In this document: positions 45,235-55,302 of the stretch, piece by piece
How positions within the stretch are numbered: position 1 is the stretch's first letter
How the letters are laid out: each line of letters opens with the position of its first letter
Source of the DNA: Citrus sinensis
Lineage: Eukaryota > Streptophyta > Magnoliopsida > Sapindales > Rutaceae
Assembly (NCBI RefSeq): GCF_022201045.2
Contig: NC_068558.1
Coordinates: 15,963,501 to 16,027,500, forward strand
Reading direction: 5' to 3'
DNA: 64,000 nucleotides
Program-made: the position numbers and the translations under genes
Notes under the pieces: generated by a model
Database searches by the model: none
Seen by the model: only the letters and a program-made list of their open reading frames with translations
What the model was told of the DNA's origin: nothing

Positions 45235-47052
45235 TCAAGTTGTGTATTTTGGTACCCAAATACTCTTGGGTCCTTGAGTGTTAGCAATGATTCCTTTTGG
45301 AACCCAAATACATTTTGCTCCATAATACACATTTCTTTTAATAGAACATCTATTCTTCATATGACTATTTTGATTGCAATAATGACATACAATTTGATCA
45401 TTAATGGAGATAGTTTTAACAAAATAACTCTTATAATATTTTTGTTTCAAATTTGGCTTATAACCGATACCTCCTTTATCAAACACACATTTTTGTGAAT
45501 TAAGCAAGTTATCCAACATCTTTTGCCCATTTGTGAATTTTAACACAATTTGATTTAGTTCATTGCTCTTTTTCTTAAGCACTTCATTTTCTTTCATTAA
45601 TTCACCAACATGTGATTTCTCATGCTCATATGAAGTACTTTGCTTGCATTTAAATGATGCAATTCTATCATGCAACATTTTATTATCCAACTCTAGTCCT
45701 TTAATCTTTTCATTTAATGAATCATTGCATTTCTGTAAAGCATCATTTTCATTTTTCAAGTCATCTACATATGATTCTAGATGCTCATGTGAAGTGCTAG
45801 GTTTCTCATTCGATAATGCAACTTTATCATGCAATGTTTTATTCTCTAATTCTAGGCATGTAATCTTTGCACTTAGAGATTCATTCTCATTTGTGAGTTT
45901 TACCATTTTCTTTTTAAGACATACATTCTTTCTACCAATTTTTATCCAATTATCATGCAATTCTTTAAAAGCATCATATAATTCATCATAAGTAGAAAGA
46001 TCATTTACCTCATCAAGTTCATCATCCGATTCATCTCCAATTGCCATGAGAGCTAGATTTGTCATTTCTTGATGTTCTTCACCATCACTTGTTTCCTCAT
46101 CGCTATCATCCCATGTGGCTACCATTGCTCTCTTCTTGAGCTTATTGAGAAGAGGGCATTCCGTTCTTATATGACCGGGCTTCTTGCACTCATAACATTT
46201 GATTACTTCATTCTTCTCCTTTCGGTTCTTGAGGTCTCTAGATTTTCTTCGCTCACCGGATTTCTTAAAAAGTTTTCTAAGCCTCCTAGCCAGCATATCC
46301 ATCTCCTCCTCATCCAGCTCGCTTTCCTCATCACTTTCATGTTTCATGGCTTTGAGAGCAATGCTTTTCTTCTTCTCCCCATTGCCTCTTTCGGCTGCCA
46401 AATCTTCCTCATAAGAAATAAGAGAACCAATTAAATCGTCAATAGATAAAATATTTAAATCTTTGGCTTCCTCAATGGCAGTCCTTTTTTATCTCCATTC
46501 CTTAGGTAACGACCTAATGATTTTCTTAACTTTCTCACTATTTGAAAATGTCTTTCCTAGGGCTCCTAGAGTGTTCACTATGTCCGTAAATCTAGTATAC
46601 ATAGAATACACACTCTCATTTTGTTCCATTTGAAACAATTCATATTGTCGAGTGTACCTACTAATTTTAGACTCTTTCACTTGATTCGTGCCTTCATAAA
46701 CAACTTCAAGTTTGTGCCAAATTTCATTAGCACTTTCACAACTAGATACTCTATGAAACTCTTTCTTATCTAGTGCACAAAACAAGGCATTCATAGCTTT
46801 GGAGTTTAGAGAAGCTTTTCTCTTTTCCAATTCATTCCATTCCCTTGAAGGTTTTGGAATATCTTCCCCAACTTCGTTTTTAATCAAAGGCATAAATGGA
46901 CCATCACAAACAATTTCCCAAATTTCATAATCTAAAGCTTGTAAATAAATTCTCATCCTAGTTTTCCAATATGGGTAGTCATTACTGTCAAAGAACGGTG
47001 GTCTAATTGTGGATTGTCCTTCCCTAAAGGTTGAGTCACTATGGGTTGCCAT
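45235..47052 (-). pseudogene. Copia Gag, open over 605 codons except one stop
   Basis: The start ATG at 47052 (MATHSDSTFREGQ) follows the primer site by 44 bases. In order: the copia gag N domain (PPFFDSNDYPYWKTRMRIYL, residues 18-37; the UBN2/gag helical region to about 187); a single in-frame TAA at codon 188 (46489-46491); a basic stretch (KLFKKSGERRKS); the zinc knuckle CYECKKPGHIRTEC near residues 285-300; the acidic WDDSDEETSDGEE; a long coiled coil containing two copies of a unit of about 53 residues; a second knuckle-like CHYCNQNSHMKNRC; and the end PKSIWVPKYTT. Function in family: capsid-like particle formation and RNA packaging. The stop context is TGG AGA TAA AAA AGG; readthrough is not shown. 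Confidence 0.85.
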
Positions 47053-47095
47053 GGATCTTTAACTCTAGACGATTAAGTCTACACAAGAGCACCTT

Positions 47096-47107
47096 GCTCT
47101 GATACCA
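47096..47107 (-). other. Copia primer-binding site (initiator tRNA-Met)
   Basis: TGGTATCAGAGC on the minus strand, two bases inside the 5' LTR end (...TTTCA-TT-TGGTATC), exactly complementary to the plant initiator tRNA-Met 3' end. Confidence 0.9.
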
Positions 47108-47109
47108 AA

Positions 47110-48472
47110 TGAAATGCAAGTTATGCAACCCAAGAGGGGGGTGAATTGGGATTTTAAATTTTATGCAATACAATTCGCACAACAATTTAATCTACTACCT
47201 TAATCAAATCAAAAACAATAAATTCAATCAAGTACAATATTAAAAGAGTAAGGGAAGAGAAAACAAACACAAGGATTTTTACGTGGTTCGGCTATCCCTG
47301 CCTACGTCCACGCCTCCAAGCTCACCCGGCTTGAGGATTTCACTATCCAAGCCTCCCAAGGCTTCAAATGTTTACAATTGACTTCCAAGGTGTCAATGAA
47401 CCTTTACAACAAGAGATTATATCCCCAATCTCTTCACCCCAAGTGTTTCCCACACTTGTATACTCACAAATTGATGAGAAATGAAATTCACAACAATAAA
47501 ACTCTCTTTAAGAGTGAATAACAAATTATAGCTCAATGATGATTCAACAAATGATGATTTACGAAATGGAAGCTCAATATATGTTATATGATCTTATATT
47601 TGCTTGTGTTAGTTCTTAAAATGAAGTTTGAGTTGAGTTTTTATAGTGAAAGCCCAAAAACTAGCCGTTATAGGCAAATTCCAGCGCTCAAACGGTTAGC
47701 CGCTTGATTATCCGGCTAGCCGCTCAGGAACAGTAATATTACCGTTATTTTTGAATTTGCTACAGTAACACTGTTCATTGAAATTACACTTTAGCCTAAA
47801 ACTTTCTATAATTATACTATGGCCCAAACGTCAGAAAACTTTACAAATAGGTCCAATTTCAGAACTTCATAAAAATAGATGTCTTTCTCAAACTTTCTGA
47901 AATTATGATATGGCCCCAAAGATTTTCTTGTTTCACACAAAGGTCCTTTTCAACATAATACCTATATTTTTCAAAGTTCTCAAAATCTTTCACTTTAGTC
48001 CAAAATATTCATAAATTATAGTATGACCCAAAACATTTCAAATGTTTGTAAAAACGTCCAACTCTGAATTTTAATACTTATTAAAATCAAAGATTTCAAA
48101 TCTTAGCATTTAAGTCCAATTTACTCAAATCCACAAAATACTTTACTTTATAAAAACAAAACATTTTAGTTTATGAAAAGTATTTAATTAAATTAATCTC
48201 TTGAGCTTCTCAAATGCTAAATCATGCATCAATTAAATCATACCGGCTTTACAAGAATTTATCGCACTTATTTGTTCGTTAAGCTTTAAACGATATTCTT
48301 GATGTCGCCGTTGTCCGTTGAGTGTCTTCAATCTTGATTTCACTTGATTCACTTGCATAAATATTATCCTTCAAAAACTAGTGAAAATGTGAAATACAAT
48401 ATTTATTAAATCACTCAATACATATGTTTGTTATCATCAAAATTACATTATATACAGCCCTTTAGGCTAACA
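47110..48472 (-). mobile_element. Copia 5' LTR, 1363 bp
   Basis: Begins TGTTAGCCT on the minus strand at 48472 and ends TTTCA at 47110. Nearly identical to 41386-42749. It has the palindromic GCGGTTAGCCGC/GGCTAGCC block at about 47690-47722, with one change (CAAACGG for CAAGCGG). Confidence 0.95.
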
Positions 48473-49852
48473 TCTTGTGTTTATTGTGGAGAATGACATT
48501 TATTTGACAATTGTTCTGGGAATCTAGCTTCAGTCAATTATGTGGGCAGCTTCAATAGACAGAACCATAGCAATCCATATTCAAACACTTACAACCCTGG
48601 ATGGAGACAACATCCGAACTTTTCATGGGGTTGTCAGAACCAGACTGCTGCAGCACCTAGTGGATTTTATCAGCAAAATCAAGAGCAAAGAAGATCAACA
48701 ATGATCAACTCAGCTCCCTTGAAGGTTTGATTAAGGATTATATTGTGAAGAATGAAGTAGTTGTCCAAAGTTATATTGTATCTTTGAGAAACTTGGAAAA
48801 TCAAATTGAACAGCTTGCTACAACATTGAGCAACAGACCTCAAGGTAGTTTACCCAGTAATACAGAGGACCTAAGAAGAGAAGGGAAAGAGCACTGCAAA
48901 GTGATTAATTTGAGATCTGGAAAGGATGTTCATAGTCCCGTTGGTATATCAAAAAGAAGAGTTGAGTCCACTTCAATCCAGAAAGAAACTCAAATTGAAA
49001 AAGAGCCACAATCCTCAACTTCACAGCTCACTGGTGAGAGCAGTCAAGCTGCAGCATTTGCCAAAAATGATGATCCAACACCTGTGGATAACGAGATTGC
49101 AACAACAGACCCGAGTAAAGCAAAATAGAAGCAGTCTGCACAACCTGCTGCAGCACAACAATTTAAACATCCACCACCCTTTCCTTAAAGGTTTCAGAAG
49201 AAAAAACAAGACAAGCAGTTCAGCAAAATCTTGGGAGTGCCTGAAACAACTATTTATCAATATCCCTTTTGTGGAAGCTCTAGAGCAAATGCCAAATTAT
49301 GCGAAACTTTTAAAGGATATTTTGACAGAGAAAAGAAGACTTGGAGAGTTTGAAACAGTTGCTCTAACATAAGAGTGCAGCCGAATGCTTCAGAGTAAGA
49401 TACCACAAAAGATGAAGGATCCAAGAAGCTTTTCAATCCCATGCTCCATAGGCACTAAATACAGTGGCTAAACACTTTGTGATCTGGGGGTTAGCATCAA
49501 CCTCATGCCTTTATCAGTATTTAAGCAATTGGGAGTTGGTGAATGTAGACTAACAACAGTGACTCTACAACTTGCTGACAGATCTCATGCCTATTCAAAA
49601 GGAAAGATTGAAGATGTGTTGGTGAAGGTGGATAAATTTATTTTTCCGGTGGATTTCATTGTGCTAGACTTTGAGGCAGACAAAGAAGTGTCAATCATTG
49701 TAGGGAGACCTTTCTTAGCCACGAGAAAGACTTTAATTAATGTTCAAAAGGGAGAATTAACCATGAGGGTGAATGACCAGCAAGTTACAATCAATGTGCT
49801 GGATTCCATAAAGACTCCCGATGAGATTGAAGATTGTAATTTTCAATCTTCA
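48473..49852 (+). pseudogene. Athila-type gypsy gag 3' part and protease (third element, continued)
   Basis: Starts with the second TCTTG and continues the knuckle (VYCGE-stop-HLFDNC), then NYVGSFNRQNHSNPYSNTYNPGW, the linker frame 48727-49128 (LENQIEQLATTLSNRPQ), LFINIPFVEALEQMPNYAK and the protease 49340-49850. The active-site motif reads CDLGVSINLMP (Ala to Val). [30 protein letters not shown] follows. Sequence stops after EDCNF, where the MULE derivative begins. Confidence 0.8.
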
Positions 49853-49854
49853 AT
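49826..49854. repeat. Hairpin at gypsy-MULE junction
   Basis: ATTGAAGATTG and its exact complement CAATCTTCAAT flank a 7-base loop. The first arm is gypsy protease sequence also found at 28796 onward. The second arm is not in other gypsy copies and abuts the MULE end. Confidence 0.85.
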
Positions 49855-52123
49855 AAATTCTATATTTAGTCTAGGACATTTGTATACATTTTTTTCCCAT
49901 TTTCTATAATGATATCTATTTATTACACATGTTAATTAAGTGCAATTATTTATCTTGATGTGGATCAAGTAAAAAAACACAAAGAGATATCAATAAAATT
50001 AGATCTAATTTTGAATATTATGTATACTTTATGTAGTTTCAAACTTTTTACTTGTATTTGGAGACCATTTAAGGTTGTTGCTGAAGAAGTGTAGAAAGAT
50101 GTAAAATAACCTCATCTTAAAACAACTATAAAAGATATTAAAATAATATTTTTTTCAAAATCCGATTTTGAGAAAAAATTAAAACAGAAATTTCAATCAA
50201 ATCCATTTCACTGTGTCCATGCTTAACCATGACATCTTGAATTTCAAGAAACAGCCTAATAATCTTATATTCCTCTGGTTCCCTATATCCTATCGCATAC
50301 ATCACCCCATTAATTTTAACCGAAAAAAAGGTAACATGGCTACCTGCATTAATTTTAAACAAAAGTATTGCATCAAAAAAGGATAAACCAATATAATTTT
50401 ATTTAGCAAACAACAAAAAAACTCAACCTAAATGAAATATACATGTAATTCGGCTAAAAAACGCACAAAAGCAAATTCAATCTAATACATATAAAAAATA
50501 TAAACTAAAAAGAAAAAATAGCCCAGCAAAAAGAAAGAAAGTAGTGAATATAGTGAATTTAGTCTAATAGATAGAAAAATTATCACTCATAAGAATACAT
50601 AGAATTCAACTTTACATGAACAAAGAAGCAAATACAATGAATTCAATCTTATTAATATAACAATACCAAATTGTTGAAATGAATACAGGTATAATAATGG
50701 TGTATTTGGTCTAACAATTACATAAAGAGCAAATTAAAAACAACAAATTAACAAAATACAACATTGAACAAAAAAAAGAATCCACCAATAATTAAACATA
50801 GTTTGTCATTTTGAAAAATAGACTTGAAAAACTTAATTTTTCACAACGATCACTCAATATGGAAAAATTTTTATCAGAAAATGCTTGCAGAAATCACTAA
50901 AAAAATAGAGTTACTAACCTTTAAACTCAGGTTCTCTCCAGTACTTGAACTCAATCAATGCTACCAAAGCTTTGGTCAAAATCACAGTAGATTTATACAA
51001 CATTTTTTGCGCCGTCCCACGTTCTCTCGATCTCTCCTCTCAGACGAAGAATATGGCAGTTTCTGTAGGTTTTTTTTTCATTTGAAAGAACTGATCCTTA
51101 ACTTAATCAGGTTAATTGAGTTTACTTTAAACTATTTCCACCTGTCAAAAATAAAGAATGAGAAACGACTCATTTGTTGTTTTACTAAAATGTCCTCAAC
51201 GTTGTTAATATTTTTAACTGAGCAATTAAGTTAAGGATTTGAATGTCATTAGTTTGTAATTGAAAGAATTTAATTGATTCATTTAGTAAACTTCTGGTCT
51301 CTGAATTTTTTTTCTAGAACTAATGAGAACTCAATTAAAAATTACCCATTGATCTATTACTAGTAAACAAAACAAAAACTTGCAAACATAACATAAAACT
51401 AGTAAATCATCAACTACTGTAAAATAAAACATAAATTTTGGAAATGAAACATAAGAATTATAAAAGGAAGGTAAAATAAGTAAATTACTATAAAACTGAT
51501 AAATTGATGTATTACTGGTAAATAAAATGAAAACTTATACGTATAATATAAAAAAAGTAAATCAACATTAAATGCAAAATAAAACATAAACTTTGTAGAT
51601 TATGCATAAAACTTATGAATAAAAGGCAAAATAAATAAATTAATATAAGAGTGTTTGTCAGAAATAAAAGTTTACAATTTTAAAATAAAAACTCGTTATA
51701 ATGTTTATTACCTTATATATTTATTATTTTTTAATTTAAATATAACAATGGTAGTTTTGCATTTCTATAATACATGTGATGTTTAATTAAGGATGAAATT
51801 TTTTCTCAAAATCGAATTTTGAAAAAAATATTATTTTAATATCTTTCATAGTTGTTGTAAGATGAGGTTATTTTACATCTTTCTACACTTCTTCAACAAC
51901 AACCTTAAATGGTCTCCAAATACAAGCAAAAAGTTTGAAACTACATAAAGTATACATAATATTCAAAATTAGATCTAATTTTATTGATATCTCTTTTTTT
52001 TTTTTACTTGATCCACATCAAGATAAATAATTGCACTTAATTAACATGTGTAATAAATAGATATCATTATAGAAAATGGAAAAAAAATGTATACAAATGT
52101 CCTAGACTAAATATAGAATTTAT
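49853..52123 (-). mobile_element. Internally deleted MULE with long terminal inverted repeats
   Basis: The left end 49853-50175 and right end 51801-52123 are inverted copies of about 323 bp, both with outer end ATAAATTCTATATTTAG. Between them, 50176-50362 (minus strand) keeps only the transposase N terminus (VKINGVMYAIGYREPEEYKIIRLFLEIQDVMVKHGHSEMDLIEIS), followed by the 5' region. Most of the transposase is gone. Flanks are gypsy on the left and extensin 3' flank on the right, with no 9-bp duplication, so the present setting is rearranged. Confidence 0.7.
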
Positions 52124-53345
52124 GATAACCGATTCAATTAAACTTATTCCACTTTTTTTTAGTATAATTTTTTTGCTTAATTAATGAATTTTTTTTGTTT
52201 AATTAAAGAATTTTTTTTTGTAAATGAATAAAATATTTTTCACTAAAATTATGTAGAAACAATGTTAATTTTTTAAATAATTAATAATCTTTTATGAATT
52301 TACTGGTTTTACTTTACATTTACTAATTCTATTTGTAATTTACAATATTTATATTTATCATGATATTGATGCCGTAAATTTCATTACGGCATTATCTATA
52401 AAATTTTCCTTGAAATAATTAATGGAATCCACAATCCAATTCTTACTACTTAACTTTATTGATAAATAATTTTAATTGCCAACGGCTATGCAGCTCTGTT
52501 TGAATAAAGCCCTTTTGCATGGTTCCAGTACGTGGAAATTTGTCACAGAAATTTTGTAACTTAATTGATATGAAAATTTGTTTAATATTATCAAGTGAAT
52601 TACTAATAATGATTAAAACTTATTATCATACTCAAGTATACATTAGCAAGAAATTTTGTACGAACATCTGTAATTGAGCCTGACCCATAAAAATTGTTAA
52701 CTCTATATTTTTTCAGTTATATTAATTATTGGTTAATTAGACACTGATCTGCATGGACCCTCATGGATAAGTCTCTCGTTAATGTGCTCTGTAGTTGCAC
52801 GAAAAATCCATGACCACGCTTTTGGCATTCAAAATCATCACCAAAGGAACGTAAAAAGTCAACGCAAGATAAGACCATCTTGGGAAGTATATTAATTTTA
52901 TTATACGTAAGAGGTCTCCCATTTGCATGCATAAAGGTTGAAAATTACAAATGACACACCGGAGATTTGATTGACACACACATCAACAATCCATATGCAT
53001 GAAAATGACAAGAACTTAATTTTCTGTTTCTACGCATGGCAGTTTATTTTTCTTAAAAAACAAAGATAAAAGAGAATAAAACGCAGCAACTCGATTGATC
53101 GCTATCTTGCTCCAAGTAAGCCTTCCATCAAACCCTTGCTTTCTTTATTCGGATACCATTCGCCTCTCCTACAAGAACAAATTAATCAATCTCTTTTATT
53201 TGTCACTTAATCAATAGGAACGCAATTAAACAGAACACGGTGCTTAAAATTGAAATGCTTAATGTAATTCTGAACTACTAGTCTTTACATGTACAGTTTT
53301 AAAAATAAATGAGATTACCATAAAAGCATGAGCTATTCATGGCCG
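52124..53345. other. 3' flank of EXT3, non-coding
   Basis: Counterpart of 1082-2300. It carries the same 25-base replacement (52810-52834) as the first copy. No gene. Confidence 0.55.
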
Positions 53346-53349
53346 CTTT

Positions 53350-53676
53350 CTAGTAGTAGTAAGGAGGAGGGGGAGATGCATAGACGTAAGGGTGAGGTGG
53401 TGGTGGGGACTTGGGGACAGGAGGTGGCGGGGAATAGGAAATTGGAGTTGGTGCCGGAGCAGGCACGTAGACTGGTGGAGGAGGTGGCGGGGGCAGGTAA
53501 ACAGGGGGTGGTGGTGGAGAATTGTGAACCGGTGGCGGGGGTGGTGGAGACTTGTACTTGGGAGGGGGAGGAGATGTGTAGTAGTATTTGTTTGCGGAGG
53601 CTTCTAACGGCAAGTAGCTAAGAGAGACTGATACTACCAAAAGAGTGGCAAAGAGGCAGCCCATTTGAGACCCCAT
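53350..53676 (-). CDS. Short extensin, copy EXT3
   Basis: 108 aa, predicted protein identical to EXT1 and EXT2: signal peptide 1-28, six Ser-Pro blocks, Tyr-rich motifs. The proximal promoter is intact, but the upstream region is shortened: 607 bp present in EXT1 and EXT2 are missing from about 680 bp upstream of the ATG. This could alter regulation if distal elements matter; not known. Confidence 0.85.
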   Translation of the reverse strand: MGSQMGCLFATLLVVSVSLSYLPLEASANKYYYTSPPPPKYKSPPPPPPVHNSPPPPPVYLPPPPPPPVYVPAPAPTPISYSPPPPVPKSPPPPHPYVYASPPPPYYY

Positions 53677-53729
53677 CGTTCAATAAAGTGGAGTTTCACT
53701 TGTGCTATAAACAAAGCTCGTTCCCCTCC

Positions 53730-53736
53730 TTATATA
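53730..53736 (-). promoter_or_regulatory. TATA box of EXT3
   Basis: TATATAA on the minus strand, 54 bases upstream of the ATG at 53676, as in the other two copies. Confidence 0.6.
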
Positions 53737-54859
53737 GACTTCCTTTTTACCTTCTCTACCAAACTTCTCATATTTAACCTTGACGTTAAACAATTTTATG
53801 TATGAAAAGGATGTCATCAAGTGGGACCAATTTGACTAAATTTAAAATTTATATGATTTTGTTTAGTGGCCAGCTGTTGGCCAAGCAGGGAATAAAGTAA
53901 TTAACAGTCCGAGAGTCACGATCCTGTTAAAGATATGGCTTTTTTGTTTTTTAATCAATGTAATAATTTGCGCAGGGGTCTTTGTGATTTATTTCAATAA
54001 CGTTATTCTTCATGAAGAGCTTGAAAACATGTACTTAATTACCTAACTTATCATGAATGTTTTGGCCTTGGATCCAGGCGGCGAGACTTATTTTCAACGT
54101 CATTTCATTTATTTATTCATTTTCACTTCGCAGCTTATTAATTGTTTTAATTCCTCCAAAAACAAGTAGCTAGCGATATATTTAACATAGCTTTAATTTA
54201 AATTTCTTATGAATTCCTTTTAATGCTCTTATCTCACGGTGAAATTAATTTTCTCCTTGGGCATAGCAGAAGCAAAACAGTAGATATCGTTCAAGTACTG
54301 GATCAAGTCAATGCGATAAAGTTACGCTCTAATCGAAGTGTGATTAAACTCAAAGGCTTCTAATTAGTGCCACAAGGACCGTTTTGCAATATATGCAAAA
54401 TTTATGTGAAATTGTATAATTTATATAATTCAAGGATTTTACCTTCTATTTTTGTTTAATTGATTTTGAATAACTGGATGATTTCTTCTTCCATCTCTTC
54501 TACATATATATTTAAAGTTTTATTATAATATTATGAAGATCTAAATGATTATTAAATTTATAAAGATTTATAAAACCTGAATATACTATAGCACCGGCAT
54601 TCATAATTTATTGTCTCTCTTGAGATATAAACTAGATTTGTTCTTCCAACATATATATCCATGTGTCCAATCTATTTTCCCAACCAAGGTACATGCCATC
54701 AATGCTTTCACATAGATATTATAATCTAAATTGAGCATTCAGAATAAAAAATTTCACATCACTATTATTGTTATTATTAATCAATAGACTTATTATGGAC
54801 GGTTTAGAGTCCTGTTATTTATTTTGCATCAATCTTGAATTATCTTAAGACCGGTTAAA
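53737..54859. other. Upstream region of EXT3 with deletion
   Basis: Counterpart of 2740-4420 without 3313-3919. The deletion point carries five extra bases CTTCT at 54357-54361. No coding gene. Confidence 0.6.
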
Positions 54860-55302
54860 ATAGATTCTATTAATACTATTATATTTTCTTCCTTAAATGT
54901 GTCATGTATTTCATTGTTATCTTCAAAGTTTATTCTCTCCATATCTCTCTAAAAGATTGGGGATACACTTGGGTTAAGAGATTGGAGATAATCTCTAGAT
55001 GTAAAGGTTGATTGACGCCTAAGAAGTCAATTGTAAGTGTTCTTGAAGTTTTGAAGGCTTGACTAGTGGAATGCCCAAGCTCGGTGTGCTTAGAGGCGTG
55101 GATGTAGGCAAGGTTGGCCGAACCACGTAAAACTCTCTGTGTTTTAATCTCTCTTCCTTTATCTTTTTATATTTTGGTTGATTTATTTATTATTGCTTTA
55201 GATTCGTTTAAGATTTGCATTAAGTTTTGATTAAGAATTGCATAATTTTTAGAAACCTAATTCACCCCCCTCTTGGGTTGGTTAGATATTATTTCACTAA
55301 CA
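54860..55302 (+). mobile_element. Ty1/copia LTR fragment, third copy
   Basis: Counterpart of 4420-4860, ending CACTAACA at 55302. Confidence 0.65.

Larger units (their letters stand above)
41386..48472 (-). mobile_element. Complete gag-only Ty1/copia element (Sirevirus-like, TR-GAG type), 7.09 kb
   Basis: Two full LTRs, a 5-bp target duplication, a tRNA-Met primer site, a polypurine tract and a gag frame on the minus strand, but no protease, integrase, RT or RNase H anywhere between gag and the 3' LTR. Such non-autonomous elements have been described in plants as terminal-repeat retrotransposons with GAG. Sirevirus affinity is inferred from the long coiled-coil gag, repeated polypurine tracts and palindromic LTR motifs. 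It would need enzymes from a related full-length element. It is nested in the gag of the third gypsy relic and is the youngest large insertion here. Confidence 0.9.

Noticed and set aside
45563-46434. Plus-strand frames of 142, 121 and 96 codons
   Set aside because: Antisense of the copia gag.
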